From Gammaproteobacteria bacterium UBA2810 (GTDB lineage: Bacteria > Pseudomonadota > Gammaproteobacteria > Enterobacterales > Succinivibrionaceae), in the NCBI GenBank assembly GCA_002351705.1, contig DEHC01000030.1:1-34453 (forward strand): DNA of 34,453 bases, in the 5' to 3' direction. Below the pieces are notes generated by a model. It saw only the letters and a list, made by a program, of their open reading frames with translations. It made no database searches and was not told where the DNA came from. The translations under genes were made by a program, and so were the position numbers. How positions within the stretch are numbered: the stretch's first letter is position 1; the number at the start of each line of letters is the position of its first letter. Positions 1-8,074 of the stretch are shown here, one piece after another.

Positions 1-570
1 ATGAAGGCAGCTGAAGGCCTTGAGAAGGCATTCCTCATATCAGACAAAATGCAGGGAGCCATCGCCTATATCTTCCATGTCATAGATGAAGCATCTCCCA
101 TGGCGCTGCAGAAGCTGCTCTATTACATTCAGGGCGTGTATTCCGCTGTATCAGGGAAGCTTATGTTCAGCGAGACCTGCGAGGCCTGGCGTCACGGGCC
201 GGTTTACCCCAATGTGTACAGTCTGCTCCGCGGCTTCAGGTACAGTCCGGTGGATGACGCGAGGTTCGCGGTCCTTCGCTGCAAGAAGGATCTGCTGAGC
301 GCTGGCGAACGGCAGGCAGCCGACCTGGTGCTCGGGACATTCGGCAGATATGGCGGAAAGGCGCTGGAGCTCATTGCACTTAAAGAGGATCCGTGGGTGA
401 ACGCACGGGAGGGGTACGGGCCGGACGAGAGCTCCGGTGCGGAGATCTCAAATGACTCCATAAAGGAATACTTCGTGTCCGTCAGCCGGAAATACAATCT
501 CAGCAGCGAAGAGGGCATCAATGATTATATTTCCGCTATGTCCGGGGTACAGACAGGAGGAAAGTCTTAA
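1..570 (+). CDS. Panacea (DUF4065)/SocA-like domain protein
   Basis: A 189-residue protein whose central part matches the Panacea/SocA-like fold. The LQKLLYYIQG motif (about residues 36-45) and the AWRHGPVYP motif (about 62-70) are the two hallmark blocks of that family. Panacea proteins are often antitoxins that neutralise a toxin encoded beside them, and SocA acts as a proteolytic adaptor for its toxin. No partner toxin is visible downstream, so any partner would lie upstream, outside the window. The first ATG is base 1, so the true start could be further upstream. An internal Met17 is an alternative start, because family members usually begin close to the motif. There is no signal peptide or membrane segment, so it should be cytoplasmic. 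The family call is firm; the antitoxin role is inferred. Confidence 0.75.
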   Translation: MKAAEGLEKAFLISDKMQGAIAYIFHVIDEASPMALQKLLYYIQGVYSAVSGKLMFSETCEAWRHGPVYPNVYSLLRGFRYSPVDDARFAVLRCKKDLLSAGERQAADLVLGTFGRYGGKALELIALKEDPWVNAREGYGPDESSGAEISNDSIKEYFVSVSRKYNLSSEEGINDYISAMSGVQTGGKS

Positions 571-956
571 GAGAACAGGCAGACGTCCGCCGGCCTGAAA
601 TCCTGGCATGCGCGTTATCACAGAGTCTTTTCCCGCGCTGCATAGCTTTTTGCTGAAAACGCCGTTCAGGCTTTTGTCTGTCAACCCAGAACCTGGCACC
701 CGCCTGAAATGTGAGAAGGCAGTCATCCCGCAATGCCCCGCGGAGAAAAGTCTTGACACGCCGGATTTTCTTTCTGAGAATGAACTGACATTTTGCTCGC
801 ACAGCATTGCGGCGCATGAAACCCCGCATGGCGGCCGGCGCTTTGCTTTAAGGACTCACAGGCATCCAGGGGAAGTGCTTCTGCTGCTGCCTCAGTGCGG
901 GATGCCTGCCCCTGTCACAAGGCCCAAAACAATGAATCAGAACGGAGACCCATGAT
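571..956 (+). other. Intergenic region with promoter and long leader
   Basis: There is no convincing gene in these 386 bases. They hold the promoter cassette listed separately (710-781) and then a leader of about 175 bases up to the Sel1 gene. The leader keeps short matches to the leader of the gene at 9487, including GACATT just after the -10 box and AACGGAGAC just before the start codon. No T-run terminator for the upstream gene is seen. Confidence 0.5.
710..781 (+). promoter_or_regulatory. Sigma-70-like promoter in a shared upstream cassette
   Basis: TTGACA lies at 753-758 and GAGAAT at 776-781, with a 17-base spacer. Forty-one bases upstream of TCTTGAC is a block starting TGTGAGA (710-730) that ends GTCATCCCG. 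The same block, at the same 41-base distance, is found at 9251 before another gene. The block could bind a regulator or be part of a duplicated promoter. Confidence 0.5.
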
Positions 957-2153
957 ATGAATCCTGAACAGAACGATCAGATGGATGCAGATGACCTCTT
1001 TATGCTTGGCTGCGCTTATCAGACCGGCAACGGTGTCGAAGAGGATGAGGAGAAGGCCGCCAGGTACTGGCGCATGGCCGCGGAGCAGGGGCATGCCGGT
1101 GCCCAGTACTTGCTTGGCAAGGCGTATGCCGCAGGCCTCGGCCTTGAGCAGGATGACAGGGAGGCGGTGAAGTGGCTCAGGAAAGCCGCGAGGCAGGGAA
1201 ATGCCGATGCCCAGTATGACCTGGGTAACGCCTATTACACGGGCTCCGGCGTCGGGGAGGATGAGGAGGCCGCGTTTGAATGGTGGGAGAAGGCCGCGGA
1301 GCAGGGGAATGCTGACGCCCAGTTCTCACTCGGCATGCTTTACGAGAACGGAACCGGAGTCGGTGAGGATCCTGAGAAAGCGGTCAAATGGTACAGCAGG
1401 TCAGCCGGACAGGGCAATGCCAGTGCAGAGCTCGCGCTCGGGATGGCCTATTGCAGAGGCTATGGGGTGGAGCAGGATCCGGCTCAGGGCATCAGCCTGC
1501 TTATGAAGTCGGCAGAACAGGATCTCCCAGGCGCGGAGTATTTGCTCGGGAAGATGTATGCGGCCGGCGCCGGCGTGGAGAAGGATGAGGAAGAGGCTGT
1601 CAGGTGGTTCAGGAAGGCCGCGGAGCAGGGGTACGATGATGCAGAGTACGAGCTCGGCCGGGCGTATTACTACGGCACCGGCGTTGAGGAGGATGCCGGA
1701 GAGGCTGTAAGGTGGTACAAGAAGGCCGCGGAGCAGGGGAATTCTGATGCCAGTGAGATGCTCGAGAACATGGATATAGAGTATGACCTCGACGATGACA
1801 GCGATGACGACTTCGATGACGACATAGATGATGACCTCGACGATGACTGCGGCGATGACAGCGATGATGACAGCGGCAGTGACCGTCCGGCCCCGGACGC
1901 CCTGTTTCTCCTGGGGATGGCGTATTACCTCGGCGAGGGCGTCGAGCAGGATGAAGAGGAGGGCGTGAGGCTGTTCCGGCAGGCCGCGGAGCAGGGGCAC
2001 GGCGATGCCCAGTACTGGCTCGGGCAGGCATACTGCCAGGGAAAAGGCGCCGGGCAGGACATCAGCGAGGGGCTGAAGTGGCTGATGAAGGCCGCTGAGC
2101 AGGGCAATGAGAATGCCGTAAATGCGCTGAACACCCTTAATGATGGTGAGTGA
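957..2153 (+). CDS. Sel1-repeat protein with polyaspartate insert
   Basis: This 398-residue protein is built almost entirely of Sel1-like repeats, the roughly 36-residue helical hairpins with A..GN..A...LG..Y..G.GV..D spacing. About seven repeats fill residues 10-265 and two more fill about 315-392. Between them, residues 273-309 are a run of Asp with a few Ser, Phe, Ile and Leu, encoded by degenerate GATGAC-type triplets. Sel1 repeats are protein-binding scaffolds, but the partner is unknown. There is no signal peptide or membrane segment, so it is probably cytoplasmic. The start is supported by GGAGA at 944-948, eight bases before the ATG. The acidic block could be a flexible hinge or bind cations or basic proteins; that is inference. 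The promoter cassette at 710 probably drives it. Confidence 0.85.
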   Translation: MNPEQNDQMDADDLFMLGCAYQTGNGVEEDEEKAARYWRMAAEQGHAGAQYLLGKAYAAGLGLEQDDREAVKWLRKAARQGNADAQYDLGNAYYTGSGVGEDEEAAFEWWEKAAEQGNADAQFSLGMLYENGTGVGEDPEKAVKWYSRSAGQGNASAELALGMAYCRGYGVEQDPAQGISLLMKSAEQDLPGAEYLLGKMYAAGAGVEKDEEEAVRWFRKAAEQGYDDAEYELGRAYYYGTGVEEDAGEAVRWYKKAAEQGNSDASEMLENMDIEYDLDDDSDDDFDDDIDDDLDDDCGDDSDDDSGSDRPAPDALFLLGMAYYLGEGVEQDEEEGVRLFRQAAEQGHGDAQYWLGQAYCQGKGAGQDISEGLKWLMKAAEQGNENAVNALNTLNDGE

Positions 2154-2243
2154 GCGCCCTTTAACGCGCTTCCCAGGAACGGCAGGGTGCGCGCTCCGGG
2201 GAGCCTTGCAGGTCTCCCGCCTGACCACCTGGGAGCCCCGGTA

Positions 2244-2276
2244 GCAGCCGGACAGGCTTTATGTCTGTCCGGCTGC
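2244..2276 (+). other. Perfect 12-bp stem-loop between two genes
   Basis: GCAGCCGGACAG at 2244-2255 and its exact complement at 2265-2276 enclose a nine-base loop. It lies between the Sel1 gene and the nuclease/DUF805 gene. No U-run follows directly; a T-rich stretch starts about 25 bases later. It could stabilise the upstream mRNA end or act as a weak terminator. Confidence 0.55.
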
Positions 2277-2331
2277 CGGCTGTCTTCCGTGCTGGCACAG
2301 GCTCTCTTCTTTTTAGGTTGCAGGAAATTCA

Positions 2332-3645
2332 ATGGCATCATCAGGCAGCACGTCGTATTCCATCCGCGGGCACTCGGTAGTATTCCATGAAGAATCTCAT
2401 GAGTACTTCGTTGACGGAGTGAAGGTCCCATCAGTGACTGAGATCCTCGGAAGATACTCAAGGCTTCACGGGCTTGATGACTATGCTGATATCCCCCAGG
2501 ATGTCCTCCGGAGGGCCGCAGCAAGGGGCACTGCGCTCCACAAGGAGATAGAGGAGTACGAGAAGCAAGGAGTCAGGGGGTTCTCGGAGGAGTTCGGGAA
2601 TTACCTCCCGCTCAAGATCAGGCACGGAGTGAAGGTTGTGGCAAGCGAGCTGCCGGTCCTCATCTTTGACGACTCGGGGAAACCAGTATGCGCCGGGAGG
2701 CTCGATCTGCTTGCCACCATAAACGGAGATGCCGCCCTTGGCGACATCAAGAGGACCTCGAGGCTCTATCCAAAGAAAGTGTCGCTGCAGCTCAATCTGT
2801 ACCGGATAGGCTGCATTCAAAGCTACGGGAAAGCCTGCGACCGGCTTTTTGTCATGAGACTCAGGAAAGGCGTCAGCGAGTTCCGGGAGTTTCCGGTTGA
2901 CGAGAAAGGTGCCCGGGATGTCCTCAAAACTGCTGGTGCTGTCCTTTCAGAGAGCAGCAGCGCAGTTCCGGAAAATGCCCGGGCTGAAAGAAATCCTCAG
3001 AAGACTGCTGCGCCACGGCAGCAGGCACATGCATCCTCAAGTGAGGTTAACGCAGCTGCCCGGACGAATGTGAACACAGCACAATCCCGCAGCAAATACT
3101 ACAGCGGCAGGCCTTTCAGCTTCCTGTCACCTGCGTGCTGGTTCACCCTGAAAGGGCGCCTCAGCAGTTTTCAATTCTGGATCATGCTGATGATCTGGTC
3201 CTTTGCCCTCTGCAGATTCAGCGCTCTCTTCTCACCGAAGAATGGACACGACGAACGGGCCTGGTTCATTTTTGTGAGCCTCTCGGTATTCTTTCCTGTC
3301 TTTCTGTCCATCCGTGTCAGACGGAACCATGATCACAATCTCGACGTTATTGATGACTGGCTCCGAATCATGTTCACTGTCTATCAGTTCTGCGCCGTTT
3401 TCTTCCTGATTTCCTCGTTCGGCAGGTTCCCCGTCATGGATATGCTGAATAAATTGCAGAATATGAGCTTCAACGGGGAGCTCAATCCCCTGGAGACTGC
3501 AGGGTTTATGGGGCTGACGGCAGTGGTCGTTACGGCAATCCCGTTGATGGCAATCCAGCTTGTTTTCCTGGTGCTGACGGGCTGCACTGAGGGGGATAAG
3601 GGGGAGAACGAATACGGCCCGGATCCGCTCGAAAAAAAGAAGTGA
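2332..3645 (+). CDS. PD-(D/E)XK nuclease-fold and DUF805 membrane fusion protein
   Basis: A 437-residue protein with two unrelated modules. Residues 1-200 look like a RecB/Cas4-type PD-(D/E)XK nuclease. His70 lies in GTALHKEIEEY, Asp125 in GRLDLL, Asp138 and Lys140 form the D-x-K of GDIKRT, and Gln153 and Tyr157 form the QxxxY motif. All expected catalytic positions are therefore present. A polar, Ala/Ser-rich linker spans about 205-258. Residues 262-437 match DUF805: the WFTLKGRLSSFQFW entry motif, several membrane segments (about 280-330, 345-362 and 393-417), an RRNHDHN motif and the closing NEYGPDP. The nuclease domain would face the cytoplasm, tethered to the inner membrane. AGGA at 2322-2325 supports the start. 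The substrate is unknown. A defence role against foreign DNA is possible but not shown. Confidence 0.75.
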   Translation: MASSGSTSYSIRGHSVVFHEESHEYFVDGVKVPSVTEILGRYSRLHGLDDYADIPQDVLRRAAARGTALHKEIEEYEKQGVRGFSEEFGNYLPLKIRHGVKVVASELPVLIFDDSGKPVCAGRLDLLATINGDAALGDIKRTSRLYPKKVSLQLNLYRIGCIQSYGKACDRLFVMRLRKGVSEFREFPVDEKGARDVLKTAGAVLSESSSAVPENARAERNPQKTAAPRQQAHASSSEVNAAARTNVNTAQSRSKYYSGRPFSFLSPACWFTLKGRLSSFQFWIMLMIWSFALCRFSALFSPKNGHDERAWFIFVSLSVFFPVFLSIRVRRNHDHNLDVIDDWLRIMFTVYQFCAVFFLISSFGRFPVMDMLNKLQNMSFNGELNPLETAGFMGLTAVVVTAIPLMAIQLVFLVLTGCTEGDKGENEYGPDPLEKKK

Positions 3646-4492
3646 CGAAAGGTCAGCGTGTGATTCCGTGCGGTTCCGGTAATGGCGGGGAACCGTCCGG
3701 CAGGGATGAACGCCATTTTGTTATGAGCGCTGCTGCCGCGCTCCGGGGCGCCGCTTGCGGATTAAGTCCCTGCCTCCGCCTCATCGTGTGAAAGGTCTCA
3801 TGGATTCGCCTGGTCACATTATGCGGCCTAAGCAGGGGCTCACCCGGCTGCTCTTTTTCCCGGGGACGAGAGCAGTGAGGTCCCTGGGCAATTCCGGAAT
3901 TCACCTCACAAGAGGCCTGCCTAAGCTCCTGAAGGCTGCCGGCGCCCGTCACTCACACTGTGCCATGCCTCACTGACTGCAGGCAGAAGGCGCACTAAAA
4001 TCCTGCCTGCAGGATAAGAGGCACAGCCTGTCGCCCGGACTCCAGGTTCATCATGCCCGTGGAGCACCGGTCAGACAGTTGTTCCCGCTAATCCATGCGC
4101 GGAACGCTGTGTCCTGAAGGAACCCATCCATCGCCGCTGGGTATCGCATGCCGTAACAATAGGGGAGTCCTCCTGAAGGCTGTCGGATACCGGGAAGGTC
4201 TTATCGTGCCTAAGCCTGCTGTTTGGATTGGTTAATGCGTTTTTGATATTGCTGACTTTGGCCGTATGAGGATGCAGCGAGCTCACGTCATTCTAGAAGC
4301 GTTCTATCTATATGATATACATTTGTGCTTTGAATGATATATTTTGTCTTTTTATGGCAAAATTATGTTGAAAACATTGTAGATTCATGTAAAATTAAAT
4401 AAGATTTAATTCAATATTACAAATTCCTAAAAAATATACCTGACTGCAGATAAAATTTCTGTATGTTTGAGTATGAATATATAAAGGTTTAT
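3646..4492. other. Gene-poor region with a base-composition boundary
   Basis: No convincing gene was found in these 847 bases. The first part, to about 4290, is GC-rich like its surroundings. It holds small hairpins, for example CGGTTCC at 3671-3677 pairing with 3689-3695, and ATCCTGC/GCAGGAT near 4000-4015. From about 4290 the sequence becomes strongly AT-rich and stays so through the Fic gene. The boundary probably marks the left edge of acquired DNA, but no insertion-sequence end or target duplication is clear. Confidence 0.5.
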
Positions 4493-5632
4493 ATGAATAA
4501 TAGATACGATATACCAGTTCTTCCGTTACCGTATGATCTGGAAACAAAGGAAGTACTTAAGGAACTGGCCAACGCCAATAGGAAATTGGCTGAACTGAAA
4601 GGCGTTGCACAAACCATCCCGAACGAAGATATTCTCATAAGCAGCTTAACTCTTCAGGAAGCTAAAGACAGTTCTGAGGTTGAAAACATTGTCACAACGC
4701 AGGATGAACTTTACAAAGCAGGGCTGCAGATAAAGACTCAGATAGCCAACGCTGCTACCAAGGAAGTTCTCCGCTACAGGGAGTCGATATCGTCCGGCTT
4801 CAATTTAGTCCGGAAGAATAAATTGCTTACTCTGAATATTATCAAAAATAGTCAGGAAAACCTTGTAGATAACAACGTTGGTTTCAGAAGAACTCCGGGA
4901 ACATTCCTGCAGAATGACAGGAAAGAGATAGTCTATACGCCGCCTCAGGACAAAACAGAAATAGAAAACTCTATGAAAAATCTTGAGGAGTTTATCAACG
5001 ACGAAAGCATGAGCAATCTCGATCCATTGATCAAGATGGCTATCATTCACCACCAGTTTGAAAGTATCCACCCCTTCTATGACGGAAATGGACGTACAGG
5101 GCGTATCATTAACATACTCTATCTCGTGATTACCGGCCTTATCGATCTGCCTATACTTTACCTGAGCAGATATATCACCCATAACAAGTCCGAATATTAC
5201 AGGCTTATACAGGCTATCAGGGACAGGAACACGGATAACAGCAAGGAATGGGAAGCCTGGATTATTTTCATGCTCAGAGGGGTAGAGAAAACTTCTTCTG
5301 ACACCATTTCGTTGATTCATGGTATATCTCAGCTGATGGATCAGGACAAACAGATCCTTCGTCCCATCTTTAAACAGTCATATAAACACGAATTGCTGAA
5401 CAATCTTTTCTTCCATCCATATACAAAAATTGAATATATCGAAAAGGATATGATGGTACAGAGAAAAACTGCAACCAAATATCTCGATATGATTGTTGAG
5501 ACTGGTATTCTGAAAAAGATGAAGATAGGGAGAGAAAACTATTACATCAATACAGCATTGGCTGAACTTTTCATGAATGTCAACAACGAGCCAGCCGTTA
5601 AAGTCGATACAATAGAGTCAGTTCAGCGATAG
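4493..5632 (+). CDS. Fic family protein (probable AMP transferase)
   Basis: A 379-residue Fic enzyme. Fic proteins usually transfer AMP from ATP to a hydroxyl on a target protein. The core motif HPFYDGNGRTGR (about residues 193-204) is complete, including the catalytic His and the Gly-Asn-Gly-Arg phosphate loop. SSEVEN at about 60-65 fits the [S/T]xxxE[G/N] inhibitory-helix motif placed N-terminally, as in class II Fic proteins, so the enzyme is probably self-inhibited. The C-terminal 90 residues resemble a winged-helix domain. AAAGG at 4483-4487, five bases before the ATG at 4493, favours this start. An in-frame ATG at 4463 has no ribosome site. The gene is clearly more AT-rich than its neighbours and stands alone, which suggests horizontal transfer. 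The target is unknown. Confidence 0.9.
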   Translation: MNNRYDIPVLPLPYDLETKEVLKELANANRKLAELKGVAQTIPNEDILISSLTLQEAKDSSEVENIVTTQDELYKAGLQIKTQIANAATKEVLRYRESISSGFNLVRKNKLLTLNIIKNSQENLVDNNVGFRRTPGTFLQNDRKEIVYTPPQDKTEIENSMKNLEEFINDESMSNLDPLIKMAIIHHQFESIHPFYDGNGRTGRIINILYLVITGLIDLPILYLSRYITHNKSEYYRLIQAIRDRNTDNSKEWEAWIIFMLRGVEKTSSDTISLIHGISQLMDQDKQILRPIFKQSYKHELLNNLFFHPYTKIEYIEKDMMVQRKTATKYLDMIVETGILKKMKIGRENYYINTALAELFMNVNNEPAVKVDTIESVQR

Positions 5633-5636
5633 CCAC

Positions 5637-5789
5637 ATGTACCCGAAAAGTCGTTTTCGGGTACATGTCAGAGGAACGTGTACCCAAAAAGCCGTTTTCG
5701 GGTACATATCGTAGGAACGTGTACCCGAAAAGCCGTTTTCGGGTACATATCGTAGGAACGTGTACCCGAAAAGGCACTTTCGGGTACAT
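5637..5789. repeat. Four tandem 41-bp hairpin repeats after fic
   Basis: Four copies start at 5637, 5678, 5719 and 5760, with a 41-base period. Each has a 30-base inverted repeat of the form TGTACCCGAAAA, a 4-base loop, then TTTTCGGGTACA, followed by an 11-base spacer close to ATCGTAGGAAC. The first copy has a perfect 13-bp stem. Copies 2 and 4 carry stem mismatches. The array begins four bases after the fic stop codon. It could be a transcription end, an mRNA stabiliser, a protein-binding array or a mobile-element scar. Confidence 0.85.
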
Positions 5790-6046
5790 ATCGTCAGAAT
5801 GCCATATCCGATTCCCGGATCAAACCAGTAAAAGATTGTCCTGCCTGCTGACTGTTACTGCGCTCCGCCTCACGGACAGCGAGAGACAGCTGCACTAAAA
5901 TCCGCTTCCGGGATTCGGAGGTACAGCACATAGCGCAGCCTCCCGGCACGTCATTGTACGGGAGCCCGCGGCCGGACCGCGCTTCCGGCAAGACCATTAC
6001 TGCCTGCGGCTCCGGGAAAGCAGAAGAGATACAAGGACGAGAGTAT
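5790..6046 (+). other. Leader region of the three-module gene
   Basis: The sequence returns to higher GC here. No reading frame of note and no strong -35/-10 pair is seen. A GGATTCGGAGG stretch near 5913 and AAGGA at 6033-6037 precede the start codon at 6047. An in-frame ATG at 5954 would add 31 residues that have no counterpart in the paralogues, so this stretch is treated as untranslated. Confidence 0.4.
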
Positions 6047-7789
6047 ATGAAGCTTCAGGACGCTCTGCAGAAAATCATCAGGAAATACGGCACTGTCATC
6101 CTCGGCGAGAAGCGCCTCGTCTTCCTTCTCGATGATTACCGGTCATTCGCTGACTATCCCGCAGTGAGGCCAATAATGAAGGCCATCGCTGAGAACGGGT
6201 ACGGGAAGGAGCTCTGCGAGGCGGCGGAAATCCATGACATGGAGTTCGTCAGCTCCTCCAATGACCTCAAGGAGACGCTCACGGAGAAGCACGGCTTCAG
6301 GAAGGATTTGGCGGAATACGCCGTAAGCTGCATCTCATTCGCCATGGGCTTTGAGGAATTTGTTGACGAGCCCCTCGATCACGGCTTTGATCCGAAGGGG
6401 AAGGCTAGCCCGGAGTCCCGGAAGGACGGGAGCAATGAGAATTCCGGCACCTCCGGTGGCGCGGCGGAAAATCCTGAAGGGCCGGAGAGCGCGGAGGAGC
6501 AGTATGAGCTCGGCAATGCGTATTTTCACGGCAATGGCAGAGAGAAGAACTGTTATGAGGCCGTGAAGTGGTGGCGCAGGGCCGCGGAGCAGGGGCATGC
6601 CGGCGCTCAGTACAGCCTTGGCTTCTTCGGCTGTGAACAGGGCCTTGGCGCGGAGAAGGACGATGCCGCCGCGGCCATGTGGTACCGGAAGGCCGCTGAG
6701 CAGGGGCATGCACAAGCCCAGTGCAGCCTGGGGTTCATGTACCTTTGCGGCACAGGCGTCGCGAAGGATTACGCCGAGGCATTCAGGTGGTTTCAGAAGT
6801 CTGCCATGCAGGGCAACCCGGGCGGGCAGTATATGCTTGGGAATATGTACAGCAGCGGCGAAGGCGTGGAGCGCAATGACAAAGAGGCCATAAGGTGGTA
6901 CCACAAGGCCGTGAAGCAGGGCTATCCCCATGCCGGGGAGGATCTGGACAGGCTGCTTGAACGCATGCGCCGTGAATCACAGCAGAAAGAGGAACGCCCG
7001 GAAAGCAGCGCATCATCCTCCGGAGAAAGGCAGGGCACAGCCACCGGAACCAGGCCTCAGATAACCCCGTCTGTGTTCCTCAGAAAGAGAACCGGCGCTC
7101 CGGAAGAGGGGAAAGACGAGAGACCCCGGGGTGAGCGTGCCTCAGCGGAGAATGGCGCGCCTCACCGCGGCTCACCGGAACAGGAAGCCCGTCCGGATCA
7201 TAAGCTAGAAAATGTCAGGCGCTTCCAGCTCCTCTCGCCCTCGGAGTGGTTCACCGTGGAGGGGCGCATCGGGAGGCTTGAGTTCCTCCTCCGCTACCTC
7301 ATCATCCTGCTGCCTCTTGTGGCGGTGCACTACCTCTGGTGCCTCGATCATAAGAGCTGCGTCAGCGCTGATGGAGTGCTCTCCGGCTGCACCGGCATCC
7401 GGGGCGTGCCGTTCCAGGACATCGCTCATATTTTGGGATACGGCGTCATGGCCCTCCGCTGGTATTATGATCTCCCAGGATGGCTCATCGTGCTCACTGC
7501 AGTCCCGCTCTGGCTCGCTTTCGTCTGCGCGTTCTATTCCGCGTGGATAAGGCGCGCGCATGATCTCGGGGGAAACGGCTACACGCTGATATTCGCGTTC
7601 ATCACAGGAATGGCCTTCTATCTCTCCATCCTCTGCCTTCTCGGCTTTGCCCACGCGAAAAGCAATACCGTGTACATCGTGCTCCTTGTCATTGACGCGG
7701 CTGGGCTCGGGCTCTGGGACTATTACGGCCTCCGGAAAGGCATGAACGGCACCAATTACTACGGGGCGGATCCCAGAGGGGACGAGTGA
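6047..7789 (+). CDS. Unknown N-domain, Sel1 repeats and DUF805 protein
   Basis: A 580-residue modular protein. Residues 1-117 are an unnamed domain starting MKLQDAL and closing with HGFDP; the same domain starts the genes at 8075 (decayed) and 26613. Residues 150-297 hold four Sel1 repeats. A charged, low-complexity linker spans about 298-394. Residues 395-580 are a DUF805 membrane domain, with SEWFTVEGRIGRLEF, several hydrophobic helices, IRRAHDLGGNGY and the closing NYYGADP. The soluble N-domain and Sel1 scaffold would be held at the inner membrane. The start at 6047 is chosen because the paralogues begin at the same MKL. No function is established for the N-domain; sensing or scaffolding at the membrane is a guess. 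Confidence 0.85.
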   Translation: MKLQDALQKIIRKYGTVILGEKRLVFLLDDYRSFADYPAVRPIMKAIAENGYGKELCEAAEIHDMEFVSSSNDLKETLTEKHGFRKDLAEYAVSCISFAMGFEEFVDEPLDHGFDPKGKASPESRKDGSNENSGTSGGAAENPEGPESAEEQYELGNAYFHGNGREKNCYEAVKWWRRAAEQGHAGAQYSLGFFGCEQGLGAEKDDAAAAMWYRKAAEQGHAQAQCSLGFMYLCGTGVAKDYAEAFRWFQKSAMQGNPGGQYMLGNMYSSGEGVERNDKEAIRWYHKAVKQGYPHAGEDLDRLLERMRRESQQKEERPESSASSSGERQGTATGTRPQITPSVFLRKRTGAPEEGKDERPRGERASAENGAPHRGSPEQEARPDHKLENVRRFQLLSPSEWFTVEGRIGRLEFLLRYLIILLPLVAVHYLWCLDHKSCVSADGVLSGCTGIRGVPFQDIAHILGYGVMALRWYYDLPGWLIVLTAVPLWLAFVCAFYSAWIRRAHDLGGNGYTLIFAFITGMAFYLSILCLLGFAHAKSNTVYIVLLVIDAAGLGLWDYYGLRKGMNGTNYYGADPRGDE

Positions 7790-7922
7790 CGAGGGACGCA
7801 GTGTTGAATGAGTGTGTCCAAGAGAGAGTGAGTCATTGAGCATGAAGCAGGGCCTTGCGGCCGGATATTTTCCCTCAATGCGGGAAAGCTTCCGCCTTCA
7901 GATGCCCAGTGACAAAGATCCA

Positions 7923-7950
7923 TTGACATGGCTGACTCTGTTTTTACAAT
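7923..7950 (+). promoter_or_regulatory. Sigma-70 promoter upstream of the decayed paralogue
   Basis: TTGACA at 7923-7928 and TACAAT at 7945-7950 are separated by 16 bases with a T-rich end. The hexamers are near consensus. A leader of about 115 bases leads to the ATG at 8075. The promoter appears intact although the gene it would drive is broken. Confidence 0.6.
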
Positions 7951-8074
7951 GGAAAGGAATTTTGCTCTTGGGCTTTTGTTCAGCATGCTGTCAGGGAACG
8001 GCAGGCAGAAATCTTTTAACGTTTTCGGAAAGGCTTTGCGCTGAAATGCGGCAGGGCAGACAGGAAGGCACATA

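Noticed and set aside
5637..5789. CRISPR array
   Set aside because: The spacers are near-identical to each other, there are only four units, and no cas gene is nearby.
3992..5903. 12-base match GCACTAAAATCC near 3992 and 5892, considered as a shared leader
   Set aside because: Twelve-base repeats are expected by chance many times in 34 kb, and the flanking similarity is poor.
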